Source: Saprospiraceae bacterium
GTDB lineage: Bacteria; Bacteroidota; Bacteroidia; Chitinophagales; Saprospiraceae
Direction of reading: 5' to 3'
DNA: 64,000 bases
NCBI GenBank assembly: GCA_021738725.1
Contig: JAIPBE010000012.1
Coordinates: 1 to 64,000, forward strand
Part shown: positions 8,773 to 17,718 of the stretch, in pieces
Layout: each line of letters begins with the position of its first letter
Numbering within the stretch: position 1 is the stretch's first letter
Made by a program: the position numbers and the translations under genes
Notes under the pieces: model-generated
Told to the model about the DNA's origin: nothing
The model's database searches: none
Seen by the model: only the letters and a program-made list of their open reading frames with translations

Positions 8773-9492
8773 ATGTCTCCACTCTTATCCATCATTATTC
8801 CTGCCTATAATGAAGGTCGGACGATCCATTTCATCCTGGACAAAGTTCGAGATGCGGAACTCCCAAAGGGGTTAAAAAAGGAGATTATCATCACCAATGA
8901 TTGTTCAACCGATGATACAGAGGAGGCCATCCAACGATATATGGACGCCAATCCCGGATTGAATATCATTTACCAGAAACACGAGACCAATCAGGGAAAG
9001 GGGGCCGCGTTACACACGGGGATCACCAGGGCGACAGGTGATTTTCTATTGATCCAGGATGCCGATCTGGAATACGATCCCAGGGAGTATCCCATCCTGC
9101 TTCGTCCTCTGCTTGAGAATGTCGCCGATGTGGTCTATGGGTCCCGATTTATGGGAGGCCGACCGCATCGGATTCTCTTCTTCTGGCATTCCATTGGCAA
9201 CAAGTTTCTCACTACGTTGTCCAATATCTTCACCAACCTCAATCTCACGGATATGGAAACCTGCTACAAGGTGTTCCGCCGGGAGATCATTCAATCACTT
9301 CCTCTTCGAGAAAAAAGATTCGGATTTGAGCCCGAGGTGACGGCACGTATTGCCCGCTACCCGGGAGTTCGGATCTATGAGGTGGGGATCTCCTACTATG
9401 GTCGCTCCTATGCCGACGGGAAAAAGATCGGGTGGAAGGATGGTGTCCGGGCTATCTACTGTATCCTGAAATACAACCTTTTTGCCCGATGA
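8773..9492 (+). CDS. glycosyltransferase family 2
   Basis: A 239-residue GT2 enzyme of the dolichol-phosphate mannosyltransferase-like type. It would transfer a sugar from a nucleotide donor to a polyprenyl phosphate or growing glycan at the inner face of the cytoplasmic membrane. The GT-A fold signatures are present: IIPAYNEG at 8-15, NDCSTDDT at 42-49, NQGKGAAL at 73-80, the metal-binding DAD within QDADLEYDP at 95-103 and GSRF at 123-126. It has no C-terminal membrane segments. Its stop overlaps the flippase start by 4 nt (ATGA), so the two are coupled, and it heads a polysaccharide export block. Confidence 0.9.
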   Translation: MSPLLSIIIPAYNEGRTIHFILDKVRDAELPKGLKKEIIITNDCSTDDTEEAIQRYMDANPGLNIIYQKHETNQGKGAALHTGITRATGDFLLIQDADLEYDPREYPILLRPLLENVADVVYGSRFMGGRPHRILFFWHSIGNKFLTTLSNIFTNLNLTDMETCYKVFRREIIQSLPLREKRFGFEPEVTARIARYPGVRIYEVGISYYGRSYADGKKIGWKDGVRAIYCILKYNLFAR

Positions 9493-10937
9493 GGCGGGAA
9501 TTCCTGCTGAATATCTTCTTCCTTGTCGGGATCAATCTGCTGATCAAGCCCTTGTACATCTTTGGGATCGACCTGAAAGTGCAAAACACCCTGGGCACCC
9601 AAACCTACGGGTTGTTCGCTGCCCTTTTCAGCCTTTCTTACATCCTGCAGATCATCAATGATGCAGGTCTGCAACAATTCAACAACCAGACCATCTCCCA
9701 GGATCGCAGTCTACTTCGCGATCAATACCCGCGATTGCTGGGTCTCAAATTCTGGTTAGCCCTCATCTATCTGATCGCTTGCGCAGTATTTGCCACCTCT
9801 ATCGGCTATGGTCTGGAGGTGCTTCCGCTGCTTCTGCACATTGCGTTCAACCAGGTCCTGCTGTCCTGGATCCTGTTTTTACGTTCCAATATTTCCGGGG
9901 TGGGCTATTATCGAAAGGACAGTCTTGTTTCTGTACTCGACAAATTCCTGATGCTGGCCATCTGCGGGGTTATGCTGTATCACCCGGTGTTAGCCAAGCA
10001 GTTCACCTTGTCCTGGTTTATATGGGCACAAACCGCCTCATTTGTCATCACCATAGCGATCGCACGGACCTTTTTGCGGGGTCATGACTTGCGTTTCACC
10101 CGGTCTTTCAGCTGGTCTGCTCTTCGACCCCTGGTGATCCGCAGCCTGCCTTTTGCTCTAGCCGTTCTCCTCATGAGTGCCTATACCCGAATGGACACCT
10201 TAATGCTTGAGCGACTCTTGCCAGATGGAGAACATCAGGCGGGCATCTATTATATGGCCTATCGCCTGCTCGATGCTGCAAACAATGTGGCCTTGCTCTT
10301 TGCAGGACTCCTCCTCCCCATGCTGGCACAACAGCTTTCCAGAAAGGAAAATATCCAGCCCTTGATCGTGCTGGGCAGCAAACTGTTGGTTGCGGGGAGC
10401 ATGGTCACTGCCGTAGCCGTCAGTCGGTATGCGCAACCCATCATTCATACCTTATATCATCATGCCCCAGAAGAGGCAGTTTCTGCTTTGCGTTACCTCA
10501 TATGGTCATTTGTACCGGTCAGCATGATGTATGTTTTTGGAACGTTGCTGACCGCTGGTGCCCGATTGGGTCTAATGAACAAGGTGCTCCTCATCACGGT
10601 CCTCCTGAATTTTGTTTTGTTGTGGATAATGATCCCACTGGCGGGTGCAGTGGGAGCGGCAAAGGCCACCTTGATCACGCAATCTTTTGTCGCTTCCTGT
10701 ATGATAATCCTCTCCTTTCTGGTGATGCCCCTCCGGGTGAATGGCCGAGAACTGACGCCCATTCTAGTGTATGTACTCTTGATGACCGTCCTGTTCTTCA
10801 TCCCCTATACAGGACCCGCATCCTGGATCATTCAATTTGTCGTTATCCTCTTATCAGGCTTCGGGATCGCAGCTGTTTTGGGCTTGCTTCCCGCGAGGAA
10901 TTTCCTACACCTTCTTCGCTCGCGGACCCGGGCGTGA
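9489..10937 (+). CDS. polysaccharide (Wzx-type) flippase
   Basis: A 482-residue protein with about 12-14 hydrophobic segments and the charge pattern of MATE/Wzx-type lipid-linked oligosaccharide flippases. It starts [17 protein letters not shown] and contains [29 protein letters not shown] in two conserved pieces near the middle ([19 protein letters not shown]), typical of family members. It would flip undecaprenyl-linked glycan to the periplasm. The start is set at the ATG that overlaps the GT2 stop (ATGA); a longer frame upstream would overlap GT2 by about 60 nt and is unlikely. The Wzz-like and Wzy-like genes follow. Confidence 0.85.
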   Translation: MRREFLLNIFFLVGINLLIKPLYIFGIDLKVQNTLGTQTYGLFAALFSLSYILQIINDAGLQQFNNQTISQDRSLLRDQYPRLLGLKFWLALIYLIACAVFATSIGYGLEVLPLLLHIAFNQVLLSWILFLRSNISGVGYYRKDSLVSVLDKFLMLAICGVMLYHPVLAKQFTLSWFIWAQTASFVITIAIARTFLRGHDLRFTRSFSWSALRPLVIRSLPFALAVLLMSAYTRMDTLMLERLLPDGEHQAGIYYMAYRLLDAANNVALLFAGLLLPMLAQQLSRKENIQPLIVLGSKLLVAGSMVTAVAVSRYAQPIIHTLYHHAPEEAVSALRYLIWSFVPVSMMYVFGTLLTAGARLGLMNKVLLITVLLNFVLLWIMIPLAGAVGAAKATLITQSFVASCMIILSFLVMPLRVNGRELTPILVYVLLMTVLFFIPYTGPASWIIQFVVILLSGFGIAAVLGLLPARNFLHLLRSRTRA

Positions 10938-10947
10938 GGAGTTTTCC

Positions 10948-10955
10948 TAATTTTG
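10948..10955 (+). promoter_or_regulatory. -7 element before the Wzz-like gene
   Basis: TAATTTTG fits TAnnTTTG and lies 18 nt upstream of the Wzz-like ATG. It may provide an internal promoter in the cluster. Confidence 0.4.
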
Positions 10956-10972
10956 CCCCATAATCCAGCCGG

Positions 10973-12100
10973 ATGAATACAAATGAGAGCTTACTTGGTG
11001 TGTTACAGATCATCTACCAATGGCGGAAACGTTTGGTGTTTACCACATTGGGAGTGGGTGTTGCCACCGCACTGATCTCCCTGTTGCTTGCCAACTATTA
11101 CCAGGCGACAACAACGTTTTATGCGGCCAATTCAGACCTGACCAAACCAGACAGGGTCTTTGGCCCTCCCGGCTCCTATGTGGAGTACTTCGGCTCCGGT
11201 GCTGATATCGACCGCTTACTGACCATCGCCAGTGGTAAAGATCTTCTGGATCGAATGATCGACACCTTTGACCTGTTCACATTATATCATATCGACCCGC
11301 AGGGTGATCAAGCGCGTGAACGCGCCCGACTCAAATTGTCTGCTCGGATGGAAGTCAACCAGACCAAATATGACGGGATGACCATTCGCATTGAGGATAC
11401 CGATCCAAATCTGGCTGCTGAAATGGCCAATATGGCCCGGAATATTGTCGACCAAATGGCCCGGGAACATATTCGAAACAGCCAGAAACTACTACTGAAT
11501 ACCTACCAGATCAGTATTAATGAAAAACAATCCTATCTGGTCGCCCTCGCCGATTCACTGGAGGATATCCAACGCAATTTCGGAGTCTATGACTATCGCC
11601 TGCAATACCAGGTGATCGGCGATCAGATCTCCAGGAAGTCCATTCAACTGGCAGGTGATGAAGCTCGACTGGCCACCTATCGCCGGATCGGCTATAACAA
11701 TCGGGATACGATCGCCAATATTTCAGCCAGGGTAGCGGCACTGCAGTCTGAACTGGCAGATCTCAATGGCACCTCCACCGATGGAATATTCAATATTCGC
11801 GACTTTGCCCACGGGGCAACCCTGTTCAGCAAAGTGCAACAGCAGTTTGAGAATACCAAAAACCAGCTGAGCTACGATATCGAGAAAGCCAATCACCTCA
11901 CAGCCGCGATGAATGGCGACACCCCGGCAATCATTCCCTTCGAAAGAGCGATTCCCCCTCAGTTGAAAGCCCGACCGAAACGTGCATTTATGGTAATTTC
12001 TGCCATGGCACTCACCCTGATATTCGGCATCCTCTACCTGCTTGTCCGCCGTCAATATCAGTTGATCGACTGGAAGCAATTATCTGCGGATGGACGGTAG
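10973..12100 (+). CDS. Wzz-like polysaccharide co-polymerase (chain-length determinant)
   Basis: A 375-residue protein with the layout of polysaccharide co-polymerases: a short cytoplasmic N-terminus, one membrane segment at about 21-41, a large periplasmic coiled-coil-rich domain and a second membrane segment at about 342-362. That second segment is preceded by a Pro-rich stretch (IPPQLKARPKR), as in Wzz proteins. The cytoplasmic tail is short and has no kinase domain. Such proteins set glycan chain length together with a Wzy polymerase. The last 11 nt overlap the next gene in another frame, and the next gene is a Wzy/ligase, which supports the call. Confidence 0.82.
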   Translation: MNTNESLLGVLQIIYQWRKRLVFTTLGVGVATALISLLLANYYQATTTFYAANSDLTKPDRVFGPPGSYVEYFGSGADIDRLLTIASGKDLLDRMIDTFDLFTLYHIDPQGDQARERARLKLSARMEVNQTKYDGMTIRIEDTDPNLAAEMANMARNIVDQMAREHIRNSQKLLLNTYQISINEKQSYLVALADSLEDIQRNFGVYDYRLQYQVIGDQISRKSIQLAGDEARLATYRRIGYNNRDTIANISARVAALQSELADLNGTSTDGIFNIRDFAHGATLFSKVQQQFENTKNQLSYDIEKANHLTAAMNGDTPAIIPFERAIPPQLKARPKRAFMVISAMALTLIFGILYLLVRRQYQLIDWKQLSADGR

Positions 12101-13580
12101 AACCGTCATCGGAAAGATGCCCTTCTGGTCGGACTCGCGTTTATGGAACGCCTTCATGGCGTTGACCATTTTCTGCATCCTGGTCGGCTCATGGTTGGAG
12201 GATCCGTTCCTCATGCTGGTGCCGGGTATCCTCCTGGGGGCGGCCTGGTTCCTGGCTGATCTGCGGCAGGTATTTTATCTCCTCCTCTTTTTCATTCCTC
12301 TTTCCATCGAAATGAACTTTTCGAACGGACTGGGAACCGACTTGCCCACTGAACCCCTGATCATCCTCATGACAGGTGCTTTCGTCCTGTTGGCCCTGCA
12401 TCAACCGAATAAGATCAGGTTCACTCATATTTTTGACCTTCTCCTGTTGATCCACCTCGCCTGGATCGCCTGTAGTGCCATCTTCGCAGAGATACCGTTG
12501 ATCGCCCTCAAATTCCTCCTGGCCAAGACCTGGTACATCCTCACCTTTTATGGCATGGGACGCCTCTTTCTGACCTCTCCCAAATCCTGGCGAATCGCGA
12601 TATGGTGTTTGCTCATACCGCTGGCCGTCACGCACATCATCATCCTGGTTCGGTTCAGCGCCTATGGATTCTCATTCAAGGATGTCAACTCAGTGGTGGG
12701 CCCGTTCAATCGCAACCACGTCACCTTTGCTGCTCTGGCCGTGGTCTTCCTGCCTTTCGGGTGGAATCTGTTCCGGTCGTACCGCCATACCAAGATCCTG
12801 CAATGGGTCATACTGGCCTTGCTCCTGATCATTTTGGTGGGTGTGCAGGTATCCTACACCCGAGCCGCCTATCTGGCCCTCCTGGGTGGGATCGGGTCTG
12901 TGTTTTTGATCCGATACCGTCTGATAATCCCTACCCTGGTCATCGCCGTTGTAGCTATTGTGCTTTTCGGGTACAGCCTGGTTCAGAAAAACCGATTTCT
13001 GGAATTTGCACCGGATTATAACAAAACCATATCCCATTTCGAGTTTGAAGACCTGTTGACCGCTACAGTCAAATTGCAGGATATCTCGACCATGGAACGA
13101 GTCTACCGATGGGTGGCCGGCAGCTACATGATCGGAGAACGCCCCTGGACCGGATTTGGGCCCAACAACTTCTATCAGAATTACGAAGTGCGCACGGTCC
13201 GCAGTTTTCAGACCTATGTCAGTGACAATCCTGAAAAATCAGGCATCCACAACTACTACCTGATGACAGCAGTCGAACAGGGCATTCCGGGCTTGATCAT
13301 TTACCTGATCCTGATCTTTACAGTCCTGATCCTCGGGGAACGGATCTATCATCGCACGAATGATGACCAAGGCAAACGCATGGTGCTCACTGTCCTGGCC
13401 AGCCTGGTGGTCATCCACGTCATGCAGACCATGAATGATCTGCTGGAAACAGATAAGGTGGGGCCGTTCTTCTTTATGTCGATCGCGATCCTCGCCAATA
13501 TCGATCGGATCAGTCAGAAGGAGACTTCAACTGGACGGACACCGACAGATCCTGTTTCGACCCAAAGCGGCGAGAGCTGA
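12090..13580 (+). CDS. O-antigen ligase / Wzy-type polymerase family protein
   Basis: A 496-residue inner-membrane protein with about 11 hydrophobic segments. The large periplasmic loop near residues 300-385 carries the family pattern ERVYRWVAGSYMI then ERPWTGFGPNNF (336-361). SYTRAAYLALLGG at 255-267 corresponds to the conserved Arg segment before it. Together with the flippase and Wzz-like protein it would polymerise or ligate lipid-linked glycan in the periplasm. The start ATG at 12090 overlaps the Wzz-like stop; an alternative ATG is at 12117. Its 3' end overlaps the convergent lipoprotein gene by 71 nt. Confidence 0.82.
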   Translation: MDGRTVIGKMPFWSDSRLWNAFMALTIFCILVGSWLEDPFLMLVPGILLGAAWFLADLRQVFYLLLFFIPLSIEMNFSNGLGTDLPTEPLIILMTGAFVLLALHQPNKIRFTHIFDLLLLIHLAWIACSAIFAEIPLIALKFLLAKTWYILTFYGMGRLFLTSPKSWRIAIWCLLIPLAVTHIIILVRFSAYGFSFKDVNSVVGPFNRNHVTFAALAVVFLPFGWNLFRSYRHTKILQWVILALLLIILVGVQVSYTRAAYLALLGGIGSVFLIRYRLIIPTLVIAVVAIVLFGYSLVQKNRFLEFAPDYNKTISHFEFEDLLTATVKLQDISTMERVYRWVAGSYMIGERPWTGFGPNNFYQNYEVRTVRSFQTYVSDNPEKSGIHNYYLMTAVEQGIPGLIIYLILIFTVLILGERIYHRTNDDQGKRMVLTVLASLVVIHVMQTMNDLLETDKVGPFFFMSIAILANIDRISQKETSTGRTPTDPVSTQSGES

Positions 13581-14052
13581 TTTGCTGAAAATCCAATCCC
13601 ACTGACGGAACATATCGATAGGTTCCATTGGTCGATCGCAAAGGGTTTTTCACAGCGGTTTCGATCAAAATACTATCCACCACCTCCCCGGTCTGCCAGA
13701 CATTCAATGACCTGACCTGGAGGTCATCATCCAGTGATTGATAATGCAATTGGATTTGCGGTCCTCGTACCAGCGTATCTCGCTGATATTGATCGCGCCA
13801 GGCGGGGCGATTGATGTCCCATTGTTGGAGCAGGCTGATTTCGGAAGTCCAGGCATACGCACCCAGTGTCTGAGTCTCCGCCTGACCATCGATCTGAACT
13901 GTCTTGATCACATCATGTTGACCACCAATCCGGAGCAACTCCGCATCGAAGAATCCCTTCAGATCAAAAAAGGTCTTTGGACCTTCAGGACCTTCCCGCT
14001 GACAGGACAACAACAGCAATACGATCAAAAGCCACCCTCCAGTTGTCCTCAT
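13510..14052 (-). CDS. predicted lipoprotein of unknown function
   Basis: A 180-residue protein with a lipoprotein signal peptide (TTGGWLLIVLLLLSC, lipobox Cys17). The mature part has about 160 residues without a domain I recognise. It is rich in beta-prone segments and Gln/Asp, ends SVQLKSPSD, and may be a small outer-membrane lipoprotein. It starts with ATGA overlapping the gpmI stop codon, so it is translated with phosphoglycerate mutase. Its last 71 nt overlap the convergent Wzy-family gene, and both frames appear genuine. Confidence 0.65.
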   Translation of the reverse strand: MRTTGGWLLIVLLLLSCQREGPEGPKTFFDLKGFFDAELLRIGGQHDVIKTVQIDGQAETQTLGAYAWTSEISLLQQWDINRPAWRDQYQRDTLVRGPQIQLHYQSLDDDLQVRSLNVWQTGEVVDSILIETAVKNPLRSTNGTYRYVPSVGLDFQQISSRRFGSKQDLSVSVQLKSPSD

Positions 14053-15596
14053 AGATCGGTGAATGTAAGCAAGTTATCTCCATTCATCCGAACCGGAATA
14101 TCTATACCGAGCAGATTCAGCATCGTGGGGGCAATATCGGCCAATTTGCCATTGTGGATAGTCGTCGGCACCGGATCGGGAGACACATAGATCACAGGCA
14201 CTGGATTCATGGTATGCGCCGTATGTGGCGATCCATCGGGGTTTTTCATGGTATCCGAATTGCCATGGTCGGCAATAAGGATCAGGTGATATCCGGCGTG
14301 TAGCGCTGCGGGGATGAGTCGGGACAGGCAGGCATCAACCGTTTCTGCAGCTTTCTGTGCGGCTTCAAAGACACCCGTATGCCCGACCATATCCGTATTG
14401 GCATAGTTCAGGCAGATGAAATCCGGCCGTTGGTTAGCTATCTTCTTTAGAAGGGCATCTGTCAGTTCTCGAGCGCTCATCTCCGGCTGGAGGTCATAGG
14501 TAGCTACGTGAGGGGAGGGAATGACCAATCGGTCCTCACCCGGAAACGGTGCTTCTCTTCCGCCCGAGAAAAAATAGGTCACATGCGCATACTTCTCAGT
14601 TTCCGCCATTCGCAACTGGGTCTTTCCGGCAGCAGCGAGCACCTCACCCAGGGTCCCTACCAGATTATCCTTTTCAAAGATGACCGGAATATGCTGAAAA
14701 GATTCATCATACCGGGTCATCGTTACGAAATGTAGCTTGAGCGGTTGCATCCCAAATTCCGGGAAGGCTGCCTGGGTCAACACCGTGGTCAGCTGCCGGG
14801 GTCGATCGGTGCGAAAATTGACAAAGATCACCACGTCGCCATCTGCAATACTTCCCTTGGAACCATCTGCTGATCGGATGCGCTTCGGTTCAATAAACTC
14901 ATCCGTGATTCCAGCGGCATAACTGGCTTTTAATGCCGCAACACCTGATGGAAAAATGTCGCCTTTATCATGAACGAGTAGATCGTAGGCTTTCTTCACC
15001 CGCTCCCAACGCTTATCCCGGTCCATGGCATAATACCGGCCCACTAGAGAGGCAAGTTGGGCCTGGGGCGCATGGGAGAGATGGTCTTCGAGTTGCTGAA
15101 TGAAAACCAGACCGGATTCCGGTCCAGTATCCCGACCATCCGTGAAGGCGTGAATGCGGGTATCCGGCACACCTGCGGCTTGTGCAAGGTCGACTAGAGC
15201 GATCAAATGATCCAGATGACTGTGTACACCTCCATCTGATGCCAAGGCGAGCAGATGCAGCTTTCGACCGGGCTGACAAGCCTGTTGAAGAGCTGTTTGC
15301 AGGATCTCATTCTTTGCCAGACTTCCGTCCGTGATCGCTCGATTGATCCGGGCCAGCTCCTGATAGACGATGCGACCGGCCCCGATATTCAGGTGCCCCA
15401 CTTCCGAATTGCCCATCTGCCCTTCCGGCAGACCCACCGCAGATCCATGGGTCACTAGTGTTGCATGCGGTCGGGATCGCATGAGTTCATCAAACATAGG
15501 GGTATGCCCCTGTGCAATGGCATCGACGGAAGGATCGGGACCCAATCCCCAACCATCCAATATGATCAGGGCAACCCGTTCAGCTGGTTTCATCAT
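14049..15596 (-). CDS. gpmI: 2,3-bisphosphoglycerate-independent phosphoglycerate mutase
   Basis: About 515 residues, the usual length of iPGM, which interconverts 3- and 2-phosphoglycerate in glycolysis using two Mn ions and a phosphoserine intermediate. Visible signatures are LIILDGWGLGP at the N-terminus, GNSEVGHLNIGAGRIVYQ with the nucleophilic Ser near 64, HAFTDGRDTGPESG, and the C-terminal metal motifs NYANTDMVGHTG and ADHGNSDTM. The frame extends five codons further upstream, but the paired ATGs at 15596/15593 fit the family start better. The downstream lipoprotein overlaps its stop by 4 nt. Confidence 0.95.
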   Translation of the reverse strand: MMKPAERVALIILDGWGLGPDPSVDAIAQGHTPMFDELMRSRPHATLVTHGSAVGLPEGQMGNSEVGHLNIGAGRIVYQELARINRAITDGSLAKNEILQTALQQACQPGRKLHLLALASDGGVHSHLDHLIALVDLAQAAGVPDTRIHAFTDGRDTGPESGLVFIQQLEDHLSHAPQAQLASLVGRYYAMDRDKRWERVKKAYDLLVHDKGDIFPSGVAALKASYAAGITDEFIEPKRIRSADGSKGSIADGDVVIFVNFRTDRPRQLTTVLTQAAFPEFGMQPLKLHFVTMTRYDESFQHIPVIFEKDNLVGTLGEVLAAAGKTQLRMAETEKYAHVTYFFSGGREAPFPGEDRLVIPSPHVATYDLQPEMSARELTDALLKKIANQRPDFICLNYANTDMVGHTGVFEAAQKAAETVDACLSRLIPAALHAGYHLILIADHGNSDTMKNPDGSPHTAHTMNPVPVIYVSPDPVPTTIHNGKLADIAPTMLNLLGIDIPVRMNGDNLLTFTDL

Positions 15597-15699
15597 ACAA
15601 ATGTACATTCAACGCCCAGAATGGTTCATCATTCCTCTCAATTGGATGCTGGTTCAGAAGCCAAAAAGACAAAATCAGGAGGGGGATTACAGTTTGGAA

Positions 15700-15707
15700 T
15701 ATCTTTG
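15700..15707 (+). promoter_or_regulatory. -7 element before the GT39 gene
   Basis: TATCTTTG fits TAnnTTTG and lies only 5 nt before the first ATG at 15713. The transcript would therefore be leaderless or nearly so, or translation begins further downstream. Confidence 0.4.
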
Positions 15708-15712
15708 TTCAC

Positions 15713-16336
15713 ATGTCCCCGATCAACCGATCTCCACACGTTTATTTGAAAATAGTGGCATTCCTCCTGCTCATCATGGGAGCCGGAATATACCTGTATG
15801 CCTACTGGTACGGACGATCCCTGTATCTGGATGAGGCCAATCTCGCCTTGGTCCTGGAGACTGTTTCGTTTCGTGGTCTTTTTCTGACCCTTCCGTTTGA
15901 GCAGTATGCCCCACCTCTTTTTCTGGCTGTAGCCAAAAGCGTATTATTCATCATGGGGCATCACGAGTGGGGACTTCGGCTTGTCCCTCTACTGGCATCT
16001 CTGGGTAGCCTGGCGGGAATGGCATTCTTACTGAGCCGACTCAACTGGAGCTGGGGAGCCCGGTGTTTTGTCTTCGGCTGGATGGCATTCTCACCGCATT
16101 TGATCCGGTATGCATCCGAATGCAAGCAATATAGCTGGGATGTCTTGATCACGATCCTGCTGATCTCGCTGGCCCTGAAACTTCGGGAGCATCCTCCTAC
16201 CCGATGGCAGTGGCCAGGCATGGGATTGCTCTTCATCATCCTACCCTGGGCTTCGATGCCGGCCGTCTTCCTGCTGGGAACCTGGGGCGGGTTGGAAATG
16301 CTGAAAATCTGCGCTCCAGAAACCCCCGAAATCTGA
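15713..16336 (+). CDS. GT39/ArnT-like glycosyltransferase, N-terminal part (frameshifted gene)
   Basis: 207 residues forming the N-terminal half of a GT-C membrane glycosyltransferase. After the first membrane segment it has WYGRSLYLDEANLAL; the Asp-Glu in the first periplasmic loop is the hallmark catalytic position of the PMT/ArnT (GT39) family. Further hydrophobic segments and RYASECKQYSWD, typical of these enzymes, follow. The frame stops at 16336 just after a C5 run (16322-16326), and the rest of the protein continues in the -1 frame. One extra C in that run would join both halves into about 500 residues, the normal family length. It is either a genuine frameshift mutation, a homopolymer sequencing error or a coupled pair. 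Confidence 0.65.
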   Translation: MSPINRSPHVYLKIVAFLLLIMGAGIYLYAYWYGRSLYLDEANLALVLETVSFRGLFLTLPFEQYAPPLFLAVAKSVLFIMGHHEWGLRLVPLLASLGSLAGMAFLLSRLNWSWGARCFVFGWMAFSPHLIRYASECKQYSWDVLITILLISLALKLREHPPTRWQWPGMGLLFIILPWASMPAVFLLGTWGGLEMLKICAPETPEI

Positions 16337-17220
16337 TGGGCTGGGTCAGTGTGTCCGTTCTCAGTTTGCTTTCTTTCCTGGTCTATTATAATCTTGTCAT
16401 CGGCAGTAATCTGAGCAATCCGCTGTTGCTCGAATACCATGAACCGTATTTTATGCCCTGGCGCCTTGACCAGACCGGGAACCTGTCCCGGGCCCTTATC
16501 ATCCTGAACGACCTCTGGGCCTGGGCCTACGGGCATACCATCATCTCCCTGATTCTCGGATTGGTGCTGGCGATCGTCGGTTTTGCAACCCTGCTGAGAC
16601 GGAATCTTTTTTTAGCACTCCTCTTGTCTGGCCCACTCCTGCTAGCTGTCGTAGCATCCATGACGGGGCACTTTCCCTTGATCCCCCGGGTCAATTTATT
16701 TATGGTCCCCCTGTTTCTCTTGTTGGCTGGCGCCGGAGTGCATTGGATCATCCGTCAATGGTCATCCCGACTTCACATGGTTATCATGGTAATCGTCTGG
16801 GTTCTTTGTCTTTCTGCTTTTCTGGGTCGGGTGCCCAAGATCTGGAAGGAACCGGAAATCGAGGATCTTCACCAGGTGATTCTGGATCTGGCCGATCTGA
16901 AAGATGGTACACCCTGGTATGTGCATTGGGAGGCGACGCCTGCATTCAGATATTACACCGAATTTCATACGGATCGCAGTCGTTATCAGGCGAATAAGGC
17001 CACTAGACTACCCTGGATGGAAGAATACGACGTGCGCGCTCTATCAGAGCAGGACACTTCGTTCTGGCTCCTGTTCTCTCATCTGATCTCGGATCAGGCT
17101 CGTACAGGGCAGCAACAGTTAAGTGGGACAATGGAGGGATCGTTCATTCCGACCGACACTGTTCGCACCCAGGGGGCTCTGGCGATCCGATATGAGAAAC
17201 GGGCCATTGACGGAAATTGA
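16336..17220 (+). CDS. GT39/ArnT-like glycosyltransferase, C-terminal part (frameshifted gene)
   Basis: The continuation of the preceding gene in another frame: about 294 residues with five or six hydrophobic segments and then a soluble periplasmic tail (TPWYVHWEATPAFRYY). The tail is typical of the C-terminal region of dolichyl-phosphate-mannose mannosyltransferase-like proteins. The ATG at 16336-16338 overlaps the upstream stop as TGATG, so reinitiation could produce this half separately. More likely both pieces derive from one frame broken in the C5 run at 16322-16326. The open frame itself extends back to 16204 without resembling the family there. Confidence 0.6.
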   Translation: MGWVSVSVLSLLSFLVYYNLVIGSNLSNPLLLEYHEPYFMPWRLDQTGNLSRALIILNDLWAWAYGHTIISLILGLVLAIVGFATLLRRNLFLALLLSGPLLLAVVASMTGHFPLIPRVNLFMVPLFLLLAGAGVHWIIRQWSSRLHMVIMVIVWVLCLSAFLGRVPKIWKEPEIEDLHQVILDLADLKDGTPWYVHWEATPAFRYYTEFHTDRSRYQANKATRLPWMEEYDVRALSEQDTSFWLLFSHLISDQARTGQQQLSGTMEGSFIPTDTVRTQGALAIRYEKRAIDGN

Positions 17221-17334
17221 GGAACGATTATAACTTTCAGCCCGTTTTAGGGTCATGTATATGAAGGCAGGACAATACAACTTGTTTATGCCCTCGTTAT
17301 AAGGTAGTTTTATACTGCCAACATCCAAACATCC

Positions 17335-17718
17335 ATGAAGTATCTCATCCTTTTTATCAGCCTGTTCGTTTCTACTGTCGGCATTGCTCAAACCAATGCA
17401 CTACAGGCGATCAACCAGGCCTTGCAACGCGGTGATGCATCAACCATTGCATCTTATTTCGACCAATCTGTCGTTCTGGATATCCTTGGGGATGAGGCGA
17501 TTGCCACACCTGCTGAAGCCCGCAAACGTCTGGAGACTTTCTTTTCCATGCACAAACCCGCAGGCTTCAAACAGTCACACAGCGGTTCATCCCAGGGGAA
17601 GGATTCACATTATATCATCGGTGAGTTGAATGATACGGCTGGTAAATACCGGGTCTACCTCTATTTCAAGACCTCTGGAGGCAAATACGCCCTTCAGGAG
17701 TTGCGGATCGATCAATAA
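17335..17718 (+). CDS. DUF4783 domain protein, secreted
   Basis: 127 residues. The signal peptide (KYLILFISLFVSTVGIAQ) has a typical Bacteroidetes cleavage at A-Q. The mature part fits DUF4783, a small NTF2-like family of Bacteroidota. Supporting features are ALQAINQALQRGDA, a conserved FDQSVVLDI strand, a helix with FFSMHKP, and the terminal YRVYLYFK and YALQELRID strands. The function is unknown. The last 7 nt overlap the convergent aminotransferase gene. Confidence 0.85.
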   Translation: MKYLILFISLFVSTVGIAQTNALQAINQALQRGDASTIASYFDQSVVLDILGDEAIATPAEARKRLETFFSMHKPAGFKQSHSGSSQGKDSHYIIGELNDTAGKYRVYLYFKTSGGKYALQELRIDQ

